Shown here piece by piece: positions 8,753-18,500 of a stretch of 64,000 bases of DNA. Under the pieces are notes generated by a model. The model saw only the letters and a list, made by a program, of their open reading frames with translations. It ran no database searches and was not told the DNA's origin. The stretch is from Lawsonella clevelandensis (GTDB taxonomy: Bacteria > Actinomycetota > Actinomycetes > Mycobacteriales > Mycobacteriaceae). How positions within the stretch are numbered: the first letter of the stretch is position 1; each line of letters starts with the position of its first letter. The translations under genes were made by a program, and so were the position numbers. The stretch covers positions 310,001 through 374,000 of the forward strand of contig NZ_QFOZ01000001.1 of the NCBI RefSeq assembly GCF_003241315.1, given 5' to 3'.

Positions 8753-8998
8753 ATCTTTTTCAATAAGATCCGCAATAGTATTAACTGCAGCGACGTTTTC
8801 TGACGCAACTGTTACAGTCTGACCGTGTTCTACTCCCAGGCTCATAATGAGGAGCGCAGAAGTGGCATTCACTGGTTCTTCGCCTTCAACTGCGATCGTA
8901 ATCTCTTCATCGAATTTAGCGGCGGCATCGGAGATAATGCCGGCAGGGCGCGCGTGCAGGCCAATGGCGGAGCCAACAACAACATCTTTCGCAGTCAT
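8738..8998 (-). CDS. ptsH: PTS phosphocarrier protein HPr
   Basis: HPr relays phosphate from enzyme I to EIIA domains of the sugar PTS. The 86-residue protein has the active-site motif GLHARPAG with His15 at the canonical position. At the place of the regulatory Ser46 it reads NATSALLIMSLG, i.e. Thr46/Ser47, so HprK-type control cannot be assumed. It lies 89 bp downstream of the fructose-type EII gene on the same strand; enzyme I is encoded divergently at 11614. Its last codons are antisense to the end of hflX. Confidence 0.96.
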   Translation of the reverse strand: MTAKDVVVGSAIGLHARPAGIISDAAAKFDEEITIAVEGEEPVNATSALLIMSLGVEHGQTVTVASENVAAVNTIADLIEKDLDAE

Positions 8999-9087
8999 AA
9001 TTCCTCTGGTCTCTGTGAAGCTTACGACAATGATTCTAGTTTATGCTCGGGTAAGTATGAAAAGTAGCGATTGTGTCTCCTGTGGTT

Positions 9088-11172
9088 TTATTCGCTGGTA
9101 GGTTGAACGGCACTTTTTTCTTCTCGCTTATGGTGGGCAAGTGCCTTTAAGAGGATAACGACCACTGCTGTTACGAGCGTTCCTGCTGCTATTGCTGCAA
9201 GAAAACCTAGCGGGTTGTCCATTGCAAAGATAACAAAAATACCGCCGTGGGGAGCCCGGCACCCTACATGAAGTGCCATAGAAAGCCCTCCTGCAGTAGC
9301 GCCGCCGAGTATTGTTGCCGGAAGTACCCGCAGTGGGTCTGCAGCCGCAAAAGGAACAGCCCCTTCTGTAACAAAAGAAAAGCCCAACAACCAGGCAGCT
9401 TTTCCATTTTGCTGTTCATTGCTGGTAAAAAGTTGCTTACGTAGTGTTGTTGCCAAGGCAAGGCCCAGTGGTGGGACCATTCCTGCAGCCATACTTGCTG
9501 CCATAACCGCGAAAGCTCCACTAGATTGTGCGGCTAGACCTGCAGTGGCAAAAAGATACGCCGATTTGTTGATAGGTCCGCCCAGGTCAGAACAGATCAT
9601 GACACCAAGTAGCACTCCTAGGAGAACCGCTGAAGTGTCATTCATACTGGAAAGCCAGTTTTGTAGTCCTGTCATTGCCCAGGCCAGTGGTGTGGCAAGG
9701 CCAAATATCATAAGTGAGCCGACGATTAGGCTACCTAATAATGGCAGAATTACCACCGGCATAAGTGTTTCTAACCACTGTGGAACAGGAATAAGGCGGA
9801 AGAGTAAGACAACAAGTCCCCCCAATAGTCCAGTGACTATTCCTCCCAAAAAACCTGCTCCTAGCAGTACTGACACTCCGCCGCCTACAAATCCAGGGGC
9901 AATAGCTGGCCGTCCACCTAATCCATAAGCGATATACCCAGATAGCACCGGCACAATAAAATCCATTGCCATCTGGCCTAGTGAATAAAAGACAGACCCT
10001 ATGTAGAGGGGAACCCCACAGCGGCTCGTTGTTAGTGTGCCGTCACCTTGTGCTCCTAACAGATAATGCATGTGAGGAGGAAGATCGCTTAAGGAATAAT
10101 GTAGAAGGACTTGTCGGGCTACGTTACTTACCTCGTACCCTCCAATAAGAAAACCAAGCGCAATAAGTAAACCACCAGCTGCAATGAAAGGAATCATGTA
10201 GCTGACGCCCGTCATAACTGCCTGTCCAACACCTGACAATTTTCCGCGGAATGATGATGGAATGCTCTTAATAAAAGCTGTACGACTGCGATGGGGGCGA
10301 TTACGGTGCGCGTTTTCGCTACCGAGTCCCGATTCTCCACGAGAAAGTCGTGCGAGTTCAACTGCTTGTTGAATAACAGTGTTGGGAGAATTTAAGGCTT
10401 GTCGTACTCCCACAGAAATTGAGGGGAGATTAACGAAACGTTCCCGATCTTTGATGGACACATCAGAAGCAAAGATAACGACGTCAGCGTTATCTATTTG
10501 CCGCTGGGTTAGCTGGGTATTGTCTCCTGCTCCTTGTGTTTCAATATGGAGGTCAACATTGGGAAAATTATTGCGGACAGATTGCTCAAGGGCTTCTGCT
10601 GACATGTACGTATGCGCAATACCGGTAGGGCAGCCTGTTACTGCAAGAAGCTTTAATTTGTTATTACGAGCGGGTGCAGGGGGAAGAAGCGGTCCCGAAT
10701 TACCTAGTGGCCCATTGAGAAGCTGAAAAACCTCAGTTGGGTCTTCAGCTGTACGTAATTGCGCAAGTACTTCGTCATGGACAAGAGCTCTAGCTAACCG
10801 TGAAAGTAGTTTCGTGTGGCTAATAAGCCCATCAACGGGGGTCGCTAGGACGAAGATAAGATCAGCAGGACCGTCATTGGCTCCAAAATCAACGGGGTGG
10901 GAAAGCCGTGCGAAAGCAATAGTTGGGAAGGCAATAGCTTCTGTACGACAGTGGGGGATAGCTATTCCTCCAGGGAGGCCAGTTGCCGACTTATCTTCCC
11001 GAGCCTGTATATCGTGAGCTAACTGTTCAGCATCACCGGAGCGGCCAATATCTTGTATCCGCTGGGCTAAAGCAGTAATAACATCGCTTTTTGACTCCCC
11101 TAGATTGGCGTCGAGAAGGATGGCGTCTGTTGACAGAATGGTGAGAAAACTAGGCGCCATGGCGGTTCTCAT
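9088..11172 (-). CDS. fruA: PTS fructose-type transporter, EIIABC fusion
   Basis: A membrane permease that imports and phosphorylates a hexose, most likely fructose to fructose-1-phosphate. Domains in its 694 residues: EIIA (about 8-150) with phospho-His74 in IAIPHCRTEAI; EIIB-Fru (about 173-275) with phospho-Cys181 in AVTGCPTGIAHT; EIIC (about 300-685) with many hydrophobic helices. Two in-frame ATGs compete (11172 and 11160): AGAAAGG lies one base before the first and 13 before the second, so the start is uncertain by four residues. ptsH follows downstream. Substrate is inferred from family type only. Confidence 0.93.
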   Translation of the reverse strand: MRTAMAPSFLTILSTDAILLDANLGESKSDVITALAQRIQDIGRSGDAEQLAHDIQAREDKSATGLPGGIAIPHCRTEAIAFPTIAFARLSHPVDFGANDGPADLIFVLATPVDGLISHTKLLSRLARALVHDEVLAQLRTAEDPTEVFQLLNGPLGNSGPLLPPAPARNNKLKLLAVTGCPTGIAHTYMSAEALEQSVRNNFPNVDLHIETQGAGDNTQLTQRQIDNADVVIFASDVSIKDRERFVNLPSISVGVRQALNSPNTVIQQAVELARLSRGESGLGSENAHRNRPHRSRTAFIKSIPSSFRGKLSGVGQAVMTGVSYMIPFIAAGGLLIALGFLIGGYEVSNVARQVLLHYSLSDLPPHMHYLLGAQGDGTLTTSRCGVPLYIGSVFYSLGQMAMDFIVPVLSGYIAYGLGGRPAIAPGFVGGGVSVLLGAGFLGGIVTGLLGGLVVLLFRLIPVPQWLETLMPVVILPLLGSLIVGSLMIFGLATPLAWAMTGLQNWLSSMNDTSAVLLGVLLGVMICSDLGGPINKSAYLFATAGLAAQSSGAFAVMAASMAAGMVPPLGLALATTLRKQLFTSNEQQNGKAAWLLGFSFVTEGAVPFAAADPLRVLPATILGGATAGGLSMALHVGCRAPHGGIFVIFAMDNPLGFLAAIAAGTLVTAVVVILLKALAHHKREEKSAVQPTSE

Positions 11173-11386
11173 ACCTTTCTGTCATACGGTACATGACGAT
11201 AGTACGTTTGGGGATGCTAGAGGTTGATAATGATGAGTTTGTAGGGGAGTAAGGGAAGTACTGATACCAGATTAGTAGGGCTTATTTTGGCAGATTGTGG
11301 AATATGTGTGTGGGAGAGGGCTCCGCAGTACTGCTGTTGTGGTAAATATAACTAAACATTTCTCTAGCCATCTTACTGAATCGTGC

Positions 11387-11398
11387 AGTACTCGTACT
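11387..11398. promoter_or_regulatory. Palindrome AGTAC-TC-GTACT, candidate operator
   Basis: Perfect 5-bp arms with a 2-base spacer in the fruA/ptsI intergenic region. It shares geometry with the palindrome at 11447-11458, suggesting two sites for a dimeric regulator of the PTS genes. No regulator is encoded next to it. Confidence 0.3.
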
Positions 11399-11446
11399 AA
11401 ATTGAATTAATGGCAATAGTTGCAGCACTCATTGCAAAAAATAACA

Positions 11447-11458
11447 GTTACGAGTAAC
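11447..11458. promoter_or_regulatory. Palindrome GTTAC-GA-GTAAC, candidate operator
   Basis: Perfect 5-bp arms with a 2-base spacer, 155 bp before the proposed ptsI start region. Same arm length and spacer as the element at 11387-11398, 60 bp away centre to centre. Regulator unknown. Confidence 0.3.
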
Positions 11459-11613
11459 GGAATAATTTGACCAGGTAGAAACGATTAGGCATATTTAGGA
11501 AGTAATCTGCCCACCGAGCAAAAACTCCACTACCTCCACAGTTGTTTCCACTATGTAGGGATGCAACAAGTTTCCATATATGGGAGTGGTGGTGGAATGC
11601 GATGAAGGTTTAT

Positions 11614-13341
11614 ATGAGGAACACTGGATTAACCAATGACCAAAACAGAGTACTACAGGGTATTGCTGTAGTACCTGGTGTCGTCAATGGTTCTGTCGTC
11701 TGGTTCCGTCATGGACCTGAATTGCCACGTCGTGGTTACCGTGTAAAAGTAGCTGATCGTCCTGCCGAACTAGAGCGTTTTCACACCGCCCTCGATGAAG
11801 TGTCGGAAAGTCTACGCGAGCAGTCAAAACAACTAACAGGAGTTACCGCTGACGTCATCCGCTCAAGTGTCTACCTAGTTACTGACCGTGGCTGGGTAGG
11901 ACCGGCAGAACGAGACATTACTGCGGGCATGACGGCAGAAGCAGCCACGGGTCATCAAATTGGTCGTTTCATTGAGCTGCTTGAGCGACGCGGGGGATTC
12001 GCCGCTGAACGCACCGCAGATTTACGCGATATTCGCGATCGTATTGCGCGCCGCTTACAAGGACTTGAGGAACCAGAACTTCCAAAACTAACATCCTCTT
12101 CCATTCTTGTGGCGGACGAGTTAGCACCAGCTGATATTGCTGCTATCGATGCACATAGCGTGGGAGCTATTGCAACTATTAGAGGCGGTCTAACAGGACA
12201 CATTGCTGTAGTTGCTCGACAGCTAGGAATCCCTTATGTTACTGGCGTTACAGACCTCACTGTATTACCTGAAGGCACTAGTGCACTCCTTGACGGTGTG
12301 CGTGGACTGATTATTGCCAACCCTTCTACCGTCATGGTGGAACAGCGATTGGCATCTGACGAACGCCATCGTGAACAAGTTGAAGCATGGAACGGGCCAG
12401 CTCAAACGCGAGACGGAGTGCACGTTCATCTACTTGCTAATGTGCAGGACGAAAACACTATTGACGAAGCACGTCGCACAGAAGTGGATGGTGTCGGACT
12501 TTTCCGAACAGAACTATGCTTTATCGGTCATTCCACTGAGCCAAGCGTAGATGAGCAGGCCTCCATCTATGAAAAAGTTTTTCAGGCGTTTAAAAACCGT
12601 GTTGCTATTCGTACCCTTGATTCCGGCTCGGACAAACCGCTGAAGTTTGCCCAAACGAGCCGCGAAGAAAACCCAGCACTTGGTATGCGTGGTGTACGCA
12701 TCGGTTTACAAAACGAGGAACTTCTTATTCGTCAACTAGATGCTATTGCAGAGGGGGCTCGCCGCGCCGGGTTATCCGGTGACGATGCTCCTAAAGTTAT
12801 GGCCCCCATGATTTCTCGAGTATCAGAAGCGCGACGATTTGCTGCATTAGTACGAGAACGTGGTCTTATCCCCGGTATTGTGGTTGAAGTTCCCGCGACA
12901 GCTATTATGGCGGAAATGTTTATGCGGGAGGTCGATTTCTGCTCTATCGGCACAAACGATCTTATCCAGTACACTATGGCCGCAGATCGCCTTTCTGCTG
13001 ATCTTTTTGAGCTAACAGATCCATGGCAGCCAGCTGGCCTACGTCTTATTAACACCGTGGTACAGGCGGCGAAGAAGTGTGGTAAGCCGGTATCTATTTG
13101 CGGAGAATCGGCAAGTGACCCCTATCTTGCACAGGTCTTTGTGGGAATGGGAGTAGATTCACTCTCAATGGCTCCCAATGCTGTTCCTGAGGTTGGTGTG
13201 GCCCTAGAGAAATGGGATATGCGACATTACCAGGACTTAGCACAAGAAGTTCTTAAAGCCGAGGGAGCTCACCATGCCCGTCGAATTGCCTCCGATTACT
13301 TTGCGCAATTAAAGGACATGGAAGATCGAATGGAAGACTAG
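11614..13341 (+). CDS. ptsI: Phosphoenolpyruvate-protein phosphotransferase (PTS enzyme I)
   Basis: Enzyme I takes phosphate from PEP and passes it to HPr, starting the PTS cascade. From ATG 11614 the product is 575 residues, the usual length. The swivelling phospho-His domain has His196 in GGLTGHIAVVARQLGIP. The C-terminal TIM-barrel carries GTNDLIQYTMAADR and the catalytic-Cys motif PVSICGESASDP. AAGG sits 6 bases before 11614, and the spacing to the conserved VLQG matches C. glutamicum as I recall it; upstream in-frame starts at 11602 and 11542 add unconserved residues. It ends 9 bp from the convergent lexA. Confidence 0.95.
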   Translation: MRNTGLTNDQNRVLQGIAVVPGVVNGSVVWFRHGPELPRRGYRVKVADRPAELERFHTALDEVSESLREQSKQLTGVTADVIRSSVYLVTDRGWVGPAERDITAGMTAEAATGHQIGRFIELLERRGGFAAERTADLRDIRDRIARRLQGLEEPELPKLTSSSILVADELAPADIAAIDAHSVGAIATIRGGLTGHIAVVARQLGIPYVTGVTDLTVLPEGTSALLDGVRGLIIANPSTVMVEQRLASDERHREQVEAWNGPAQTRDGVHVHLLANVQDENTIDEARRTEVDGVGLFRTELCFIGHSTEPSVDEQASIYEKVFQAFKNRVAIRTLDSGSDKPLKFAQTSREENPALGMRGVRIGLQNEELLIRQLDAIAEGARRAGLSGDDAPKVMAPMISRVSEARRFAALVRERGLIPGIVVEVPATAIMAEMFMREVDFCSIGTNDLIQYTMAADRLSADLFELTDPWQPAGLRLINTVVQAAKKCGKPVSICGESASDPYLAQVFVGMGVDSLSMAPNAVPEVGVALEKWDMRHYQDLAQEVLKAEGAHHARRIASDYFAQLKDMEDRMED

Positions 13342-13350
13342 CAGAACCTT

Positions 13351-14034
13351 CTAAACTTTCCGTAGGACGGCGACCACTTTACCCATAATATGGGCATGTT
13401 CACCAGGTATTGGGTCGAATACTGGATTGTGAGGCATAAGCCAGACTCCACTGCTGTCGTGAAGAAAAGTTTTCACGGTGGCTTCATCTTCAATGAGTGC
13501 TGCGACAATATCGCCATTTTCCGCAACATTTTGGGATCGGACTATGACCCAGTCCCCATCGCAGATGGAAGCATTAATCATGGATTCTCCGACAACCTGT
13601 AGCATGAACAGATCCCCATATCCCACAACATTGCGGGGGAGCGGCATGATATTTTCTATATTCTCTTCTGCCAAAATGGGAACTCCTGCAGCAATACGGC
13701 CAACAAGAGGGACGAAAGCAGTACTATCGTCGTCATTGTTTAGTGCTGGGGAGTTAATGTTATCCACGGAAAGTTCTTCGCTTGCGCGATCAACATCGAT
13801 AACTTGCATTGCGCGTGGTTGATTGGGGAAGCGTTTAATAAAACCAAAACTCTCTAGATTATCCAGTTGATATGACACAGATGACGTGGAGTTAAGGCCG
13901 GTGGCATCACAGATTTCGCGGATCGTGGGTGGGTAGCCGCGCAGATCATTTGCATCTTTGATGAAGTCATAGATACGCCGTTGGCGTTCCGTTAAGTCTT
14001 CATAACGAGGACGTCGATGAGAACCGGCTGCCAT
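13351..14034 (-). CDS. lexA: SOS repressor LexA
   Basis: LexA represses DNA-damage genes until RecA filaments stimulate its self-cleavage. The 227-residue protein has an N-terminal winged helix (about 10-75) with PTIREICDATGLNSTSSVSY. The Ala116-Gly117 cleavage site lies in VGRIAAGVPI, and the catalytic dyad is Ser151 (VGESMINAS) and Lys188 (EATVKTF). GAGGAAC lies shortly before the ATG. Two SOS boxes in the upstream region (14104-14119 and 14182-14197) indicate autorepression and shared control with the divergent LysM gene. Confidence 0.97.
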   Translation of the reverse strand: MAAGSHRRPRYEDLTERQRRIYDFIKDANDLRGYPPTIREICDATGLNSTSSVSYQLDNLESFGFIKRFPNQPRAMQVIDVDRASEELSVDNINSPALNNDDDSTAFVPLVGRIAAGVPILAEENIENIMPLPRNVVGYGDLFMLQVVGESMINASICDGDWVIVRSQNVAENGDIVAALIEDEATVKTFLHDSSGVWLMPHNPVFDPIPGEHAHIMGKVVAVLRKV

Positions 14035-14103
14035 GGGTAGTTCCTCTACTCTCCATTGCGATGTAGTGACGTACTTTTAGACTACGTAGAGAAATTATGT
14101 AAA

Positions 14104-14119
14104 TCAAACATTTGTGCGA
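14104..14119. promoter_or_regulatory. LexA-binding site (SOS box 1)
   Basis: Reads TCAAAC-ATTT-GTGCGA, matching 10 of 12 defined positions of the actinobacterial SOS box TCGAAC-N4-GTTCGA. It lies 70 bp upstream of the lexA start and on the lexA-proximal side of the divergent region. Confidence 0.7.
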
Positions 14120-14181
14120 ATAAACAGAACTTTATTTTTTGTTACAGCGTCTTGATAAGAATGAAGTGTCGAAAAAATAAA

Positions 14182-14197
14182 TCGTACACATGTTCGA
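14182..14197. promoter_or_regulatory. LexA-binding site (SOS box 2)
   Basis: Reads TCGTAC-ACAT-GTTCGA, matching 11 of 12 defined positions of TCGAAC-N4-GTTCGA. It lies about 80 bp upstream of the divergent LysM gene. A third, weaker look-alike (ATGTAC-ACTA-GTTCAG) is at 14204-14219. Confidence 0.82.
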
Positions 14198-14216
14198 ATA
14201 ATGATGTACACTAGTT

Positions 14217-14243
14217 CAGTACAGTCGCAGTACAGTCCAGTAC
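14217..14243 (+). repeat. Short direct repeats CAGTACAGTC
   Basis: CAGTACAGTC occurs at 14217-14226 and 14228-14237, followed by a partial third copy CAGTAC at 14238-14243. The array sits just upstream of the ribosome site of the LysM gene, probably in its 5' untranslated region. Function unknown. Confidence 0.6.
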
Positions 14244-14275
14244 CCTGGAACAATTAGGGAAATGAGGTTATAGAA

Positions 14276-14896
14276 ATGTCGACTATGTCATCCATGCTGA
14301 TGGCTTCGTCATCGCGCTTCATGAACTATTCAGCAGATTCCTCTACCGATGGAATAGATACTGTGTTCGATAGGAAAGAGGCTAAATATTGCCAGTCTCG
14401 GATGGATCCAGTGATTTCTTCTAGGGAACAAGCTTCTGGTGTGCAAGCAGAGAAAAGGAACCAAGGCTCTTCCCTGAGATACCGGGGACGGCGTGGTTCC
14501 TTTACGTATGACCGATGCCAGCGGGTACGTACTCAACGACCAGTGGCAGGAGAGAGTGATTCTTCTTCACGGGCAATTGATCATGAACGGTATGGTCTTG
14601 GGTCGTCGGTAAAAGCCACGCAGTGGGAACAAATAACTATTCTCCTGCTTTTAACAGTTGTTATGGGGATTCTTGCGTTTACCATTGTGCAGCTTACTGG
14701 GGATCCAACTGCGTCTCTTCCCACGAATCTTGCATCTGTTAGTGTGCAGTCGGGAGATACTTTAGGAAGTATCGCCCTTCACTATGCTCCGCATGCAGAT
14801 GCTGGTGCGGTGATAGCGCGTATCCAGGAACTTAATGGTCTTACATCTTCCGCTATTTCTCCTGGACAAGTTCTTGTGGTTCCAGCGGGTCTCTAA
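14276..14896 (+). CDS. LysM membrane protein, likely SOS-induced division suppressor (ChiZ/DivS type)
   Basis: A 206-residue protein with a long polar, arginine-rich cytoplasmic N-terminus (about 1-115), one transmembrane helix (about 119-140) and an external LysM peptidoglycan-binding domain (about 154-203, SVQSGDTLGSIALHY to QVLVVPAG). Position and domains match the lexA-divergent gene of mycobacteria (Rv2719c/ChiZ) and the functional counterpart DivS of C. glutamicum, which hold back division during DNA damage. The two SOS boxes upstream support LexA control. ATG 14276 is used; ATGs at 14285 and 14294 are alternatives. Function is inferred from context, not from sequence identity. Confidence 0.8.
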   Translation: MSTMSSMLMASSSRFMNYSADSSTDGIDTVFDRKEAKYCQSRMDPVISSREQASGVQAEKRNQGSSLRYRGRRGSFTYDRCQRVRTQRPVAGESDSSSRAIDHERYGLGSSVKATQWEQITILLLLTVVMGILAFTIVQLTGDPTASLPTNLASVSVQSGDTLGSIALHYAPHADAGAVIARIQELNGLTSSAISPGQVLVVPAGL

Positions 14897-14991
14897 CCCT
14901 ATATATTGTTTTAGGGGAATAAGATAGCAGTAGTTACATTCAAATACATTTACTACCTGTACCACTAGCTATAAGGATGTAATAAACCGAA

Positions 14992-15477
14992 ATGCGCTGT
15001 CCTTTTTGTCACTCTCCGAATTCGCGAGTAGTCGATTCGCGCTCTATTGATAACGGGAAGATCATTCGTAGACGGCGAGAATGTCTCAGCTGCGGCAAAC
15101 GGTTTACCACCCATGAGACAGCAATCCTCAACGTCATTAAACGCAGTGGTCTTTCGGAACCTTTCTCGCGAGATAAAGTTCTTCGTGGTGTACGACGTGC
15201 ATGTCAAGGGCGTGATGTTTCTGAAGATGAACTCAAACTTCTTGTTGAAAAAGTAGAGGCAAATGTTCGCTCTACTGGTGCGTCTGAAATCCCATCCAAC
15301 GAGGTGGGATTAGCAATACTCGGTCCATTACGTGAACTGGATGAAGTTGCCTATTTACGGTTTGCCTCAGTGTACAAATCCTTTACATCATTAGAAGATT
15401 TCGAAAAAGAAATGGCATCTTTACGGCATGATCACGAACATACTGAAGCGGACAATGCCGGCTACGAGGATCTCTAA
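14992..15477 (+). CDS. nrdR: Transcriptional repressor NrdR
   Basis: NrdR is a nucleotide-sensing repressor of ribonucleotide reductase genes. The 161-residue product begins MRCPFCHSPNSRVVDSR, with zinc-ribbon cysteines C3, C6, C31 and C34 (RRECLSCGKRFTT), followed by an ATP-cone domain (about 48-140). Length and start are canonical. It follows the LysM gene by 95 bp on the same strand and converges with hrpA. The upstream gap contains CCTATATATTGTT (14898-14910), only a partial resemblance to an NrdR box. Confidence 0.97.
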   Translation: MRCPFCHSPNSRVVDSRSIDNGKIIRRRRECLSCGKRFTTHETAILNVIKRSGLSEPFSRDKVLRGVRRACQGRDVSEDELKLLVEKVEANVRSTGASEIPSNEVGLAILGPLRELDEVAYLRFASVYKSFTSLEDFEKEMASLRHDHEHTEADNAGYEDL

Positions 15478-15511
15478 TCAGCGCAGTTAAAGAACAGTAC
15501 ATCGGTCCTCA

Positions 15512-18500
15512 CTAGGGAAGGGACGCTATCTCTTTAAGCAATTTCTTCTCTGATACTTTTCCTCTCGTTCCTAACTGCTGAGCAAAAGTACTCACTTTAA
15601 ACTCTTCAAAAAGCCAGCGCACATGCTTTACCTTCACAGAATCGTGGGGTGACGGTGCTCCGCATTTTTCCCACAAAGCATCTTCAACATGGTAAAACGC
15701 ACTAATAGACGATGATGGAGGATCCTCCCATTGCCCATTGCACAGTATCGATTTACGGGCACGCTCTTCCGCAGCCTGGAGGTAGCGTGGAATATCCTTA
15801 AGACGGGTAGCACCATGCGCAGTAACGAAACCCGGACTCGTTAGCCACTCCACTTGGTCACGAATATCGTTGACAATACCGTCACCCTCTGGCAGATTCC
15901 TCACAACACTAAGGCGAGCTTCTATAACACGTACAGTTAACAGTGCAATTGCGCGTTCTCGGGAAGGGACTTTGTTCTTAGCATTCTGCTGTAATGCCAC
16001 AAAACCGGAGTAGGTCAATGGTGGGGTACCAGCCAGTGCAACAATATCTCGAACGGCACAATGGTGGCAGTCCATGCGTAGTTCCTCTTCTCCACCTGGA
16101 TAACTACGTAACGCCATCTTCTGAGATTGTGGAACTCCGTTGAATAATTGTCGGCGAGCAGCAGGAAGCTCCTCTAATAACAGCGTAATAAGTGCTGTGT
16201 ATTGAGCACTACGCGCAGCAGCTGCCGAGGCAAATGCGTGTACATACCAGCCGTCGTTCTTTCGCTGCAAAGCAGGAAACGCTGTCACATTACCGTGCGA
16301 TACGTGTTGCGGTATATCCCCAAGTTCTTCCGTCCACGTAGCAAATGGTCCTTTTTCTACCCCCGTAAACGTAGAGCTAATAGCATTGGCACTTGTATGG
16401 TGCTGACGTCGTTGCAAAGCCTCTAAGTTGCGGTCTGCATCAATGGCTTTCTCGCGTTTGTTGATAGCGACGAAGCGCATTGTTAGGTGTGGCGGTAATT
16501 CAGCGTTCGTAATAACGGGGAGAGGTACAGTCACCCCACGCACTGTGTGCAATGCTTCTTGAAAAGCACTAGCAAAATCGCGGGTTAAATCTTCTTGTAA
16601 GACGCCCATAATGTCCTGCGCAGTATCGGGCAGGGGAATAAACATGCGGCGGTAGTCCTTGGGGAGTCCGCGTAGAAGAGTAAGGACTAATTCTTCTCGC
16701 ATGCCAGGGACAAGCCAGGTAAAAGGTTCAGGGCGGACAGAAGGAAGCTGAGTCAGCGGGACAAGAACAGAGATACCGTCATCGTCAAATCCGGGCTTAA
16801 AAGAATAATCAAGGGAAAAACCATTAAGATCATCCGGGTAGAGTGAACTATCTTCACCGACGGAGGATGCGGTGCGGATACGCTCCTCAGAAAATTCCAA
16901 TGCTGCGCGCTGCTTCGGTGATGCATGTTTCCACCATTGGTCAAACTGCACTCGCGACATCACAGTATCGGGTACGACCTCCGCGAAAAGCCCCGCTAAA
17001 GTTTCTTCATCAATGACGCTGCCACGCTGTCGAGCTTTTTCCTCAAAAGCCTGTAAATGTTCAATTGTGCTGTCATTAGCGGCTTTGAATGAATAATCTC
17101 GATTCCAATCCCCCTGGACTAAACCATGGAGGAGAAACATTTCCCGAGATAATTCCGGATCAATTTTCCGGTAAGAAATAAGACGTTCTACAACAAGTGG
17201 AACACCCCACAAGCTTGTTGTCTCGTATGCCTGTACTTCACCGCGGGAATGAGACCAATGCGGTTCCGCATAACGATGAGACACCATTTCCCCGGCAGCT
17301 TTCTCTACCCATTCAGGGTTAATAGCTGCTACTGTACGAGCCCACACGCGGGACGTTTCAACAATTTCATAGGCCATGAGGAAACTAGTTTTTCTAGCCA
17401 CACCACTGCTGGGGAAGATAGCGAAACGTTTCCCGCGAGTGCCTTGATAATCTCTCGTATCACTAATACGAGAACCAATATGGCTCAGTAAACCGGCGAG
17501 AAGCGCACGGTGTATAGCATCCTCATTAACTCCACCCTCGTATTGGTGGGACTTCCATGACCATTTGAGCTCATGGCAAATATCTGTGAGTTGCTGTACC
17601 AAATCGAGCCATTCGCGATAGCGCATCCAATGGAGAAATTCTTTTTTACAGAGTCTACGGAAAGCTGAGCGAGACAGCTCTTTTTGCTGTTTATGAAGAT
17701 AATCCCAAAGCTGTAAATAGGAAAGAAAATCACTGTGAGGGTTACGGAAACGAGCATGCAGCTGGTCCGCTTCCTGTTGCTGTTCACTGGGGCGTTCTCG
17801 AATATCTTGCAGAGAAAGCCCCGCTACGATAACCATGACATCCCCTAGAACACCACGGCGTTGCGCTTCAATAAGCATACGAGCTAGGCGTGGATCAGTA
17901 GGAATGCGAGCCATGGTGCGTCCCGTGCTGGTCAGTGCCATATCGTCACGAAGTGTGCCGAGTTCTCGCAGTTCCTGTACGCCGTCTCGAATAGAACTTA
18001 ATTCTGGGGGATCAAGGAAGGGGAAATCTTCTACAGATCCGAAACCAAGGTCTGCCATGCGGAGAATAACAGCAGCTAAATTAGTACGCAGTATTTCCGG
18101 CTCAGTGTAGGAAGGACGAGCCTCAAAATTTTCTTCAGAGTAGAGGCGTAACGCAATACCGTCAGAAAGACGGCCACACCGTCCGGAACGTTGCCGGGCA
18201 GAGGCTTGTGAAATTTCTTCGATGGGGAGCCGCTGGATTTTTGTTCTGTGTGAATAGCGAGAGATACGGGCTGTACCAGTATCAATGACGTAGCGAATAC
18301 CGGGAACTGTGAGTGATGTTTCAGCCACATTGGTAGCTAACACAACGCGCTGCGTAGTGTGCTTTTCAAAGACACGATGCTGTTCTGCGGCAGAAAGCCT
18401 ACCGAAGAGAGGAACAATATCAAGAGCGGGGAATTGCTGTTTACGGAGTGCTGCTTCGGCTTCTCGAATTTCTCTTTCACCGGGGAAGAAAGCGAGGATA

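Larger units (their letters stand above)
11173..11613. promoter_or_regulatory. Divergent promoter region between fruA and ptsI
   Basis: A 441-bp non-coding stretch holding the promoters of the fruA-ptsH and ptsI units. Three palindromes are visible: GCAGTACTGC (11325-11334), AGTAC-TC-GTACT (11387-11398) and GTTAC-GA-GTAAC (11447-11458). A further AGTACT lies near 11250. I see no open frame or clear remnant of a regulator gene. Confidence 0.5.

Noticed and set aside
11173..11541. Decayed regulator or kinase gene between fruA and ptsI
   Set aside because: No frame shows recognisable remnants by eye; left as non-coding.
14898..14910. NrdR-box-like CCTATATATTGTT before nrdR
   Set aside because: Only one degenerate copy; NrdR boxes normally occur as pairs near nrd promoters.
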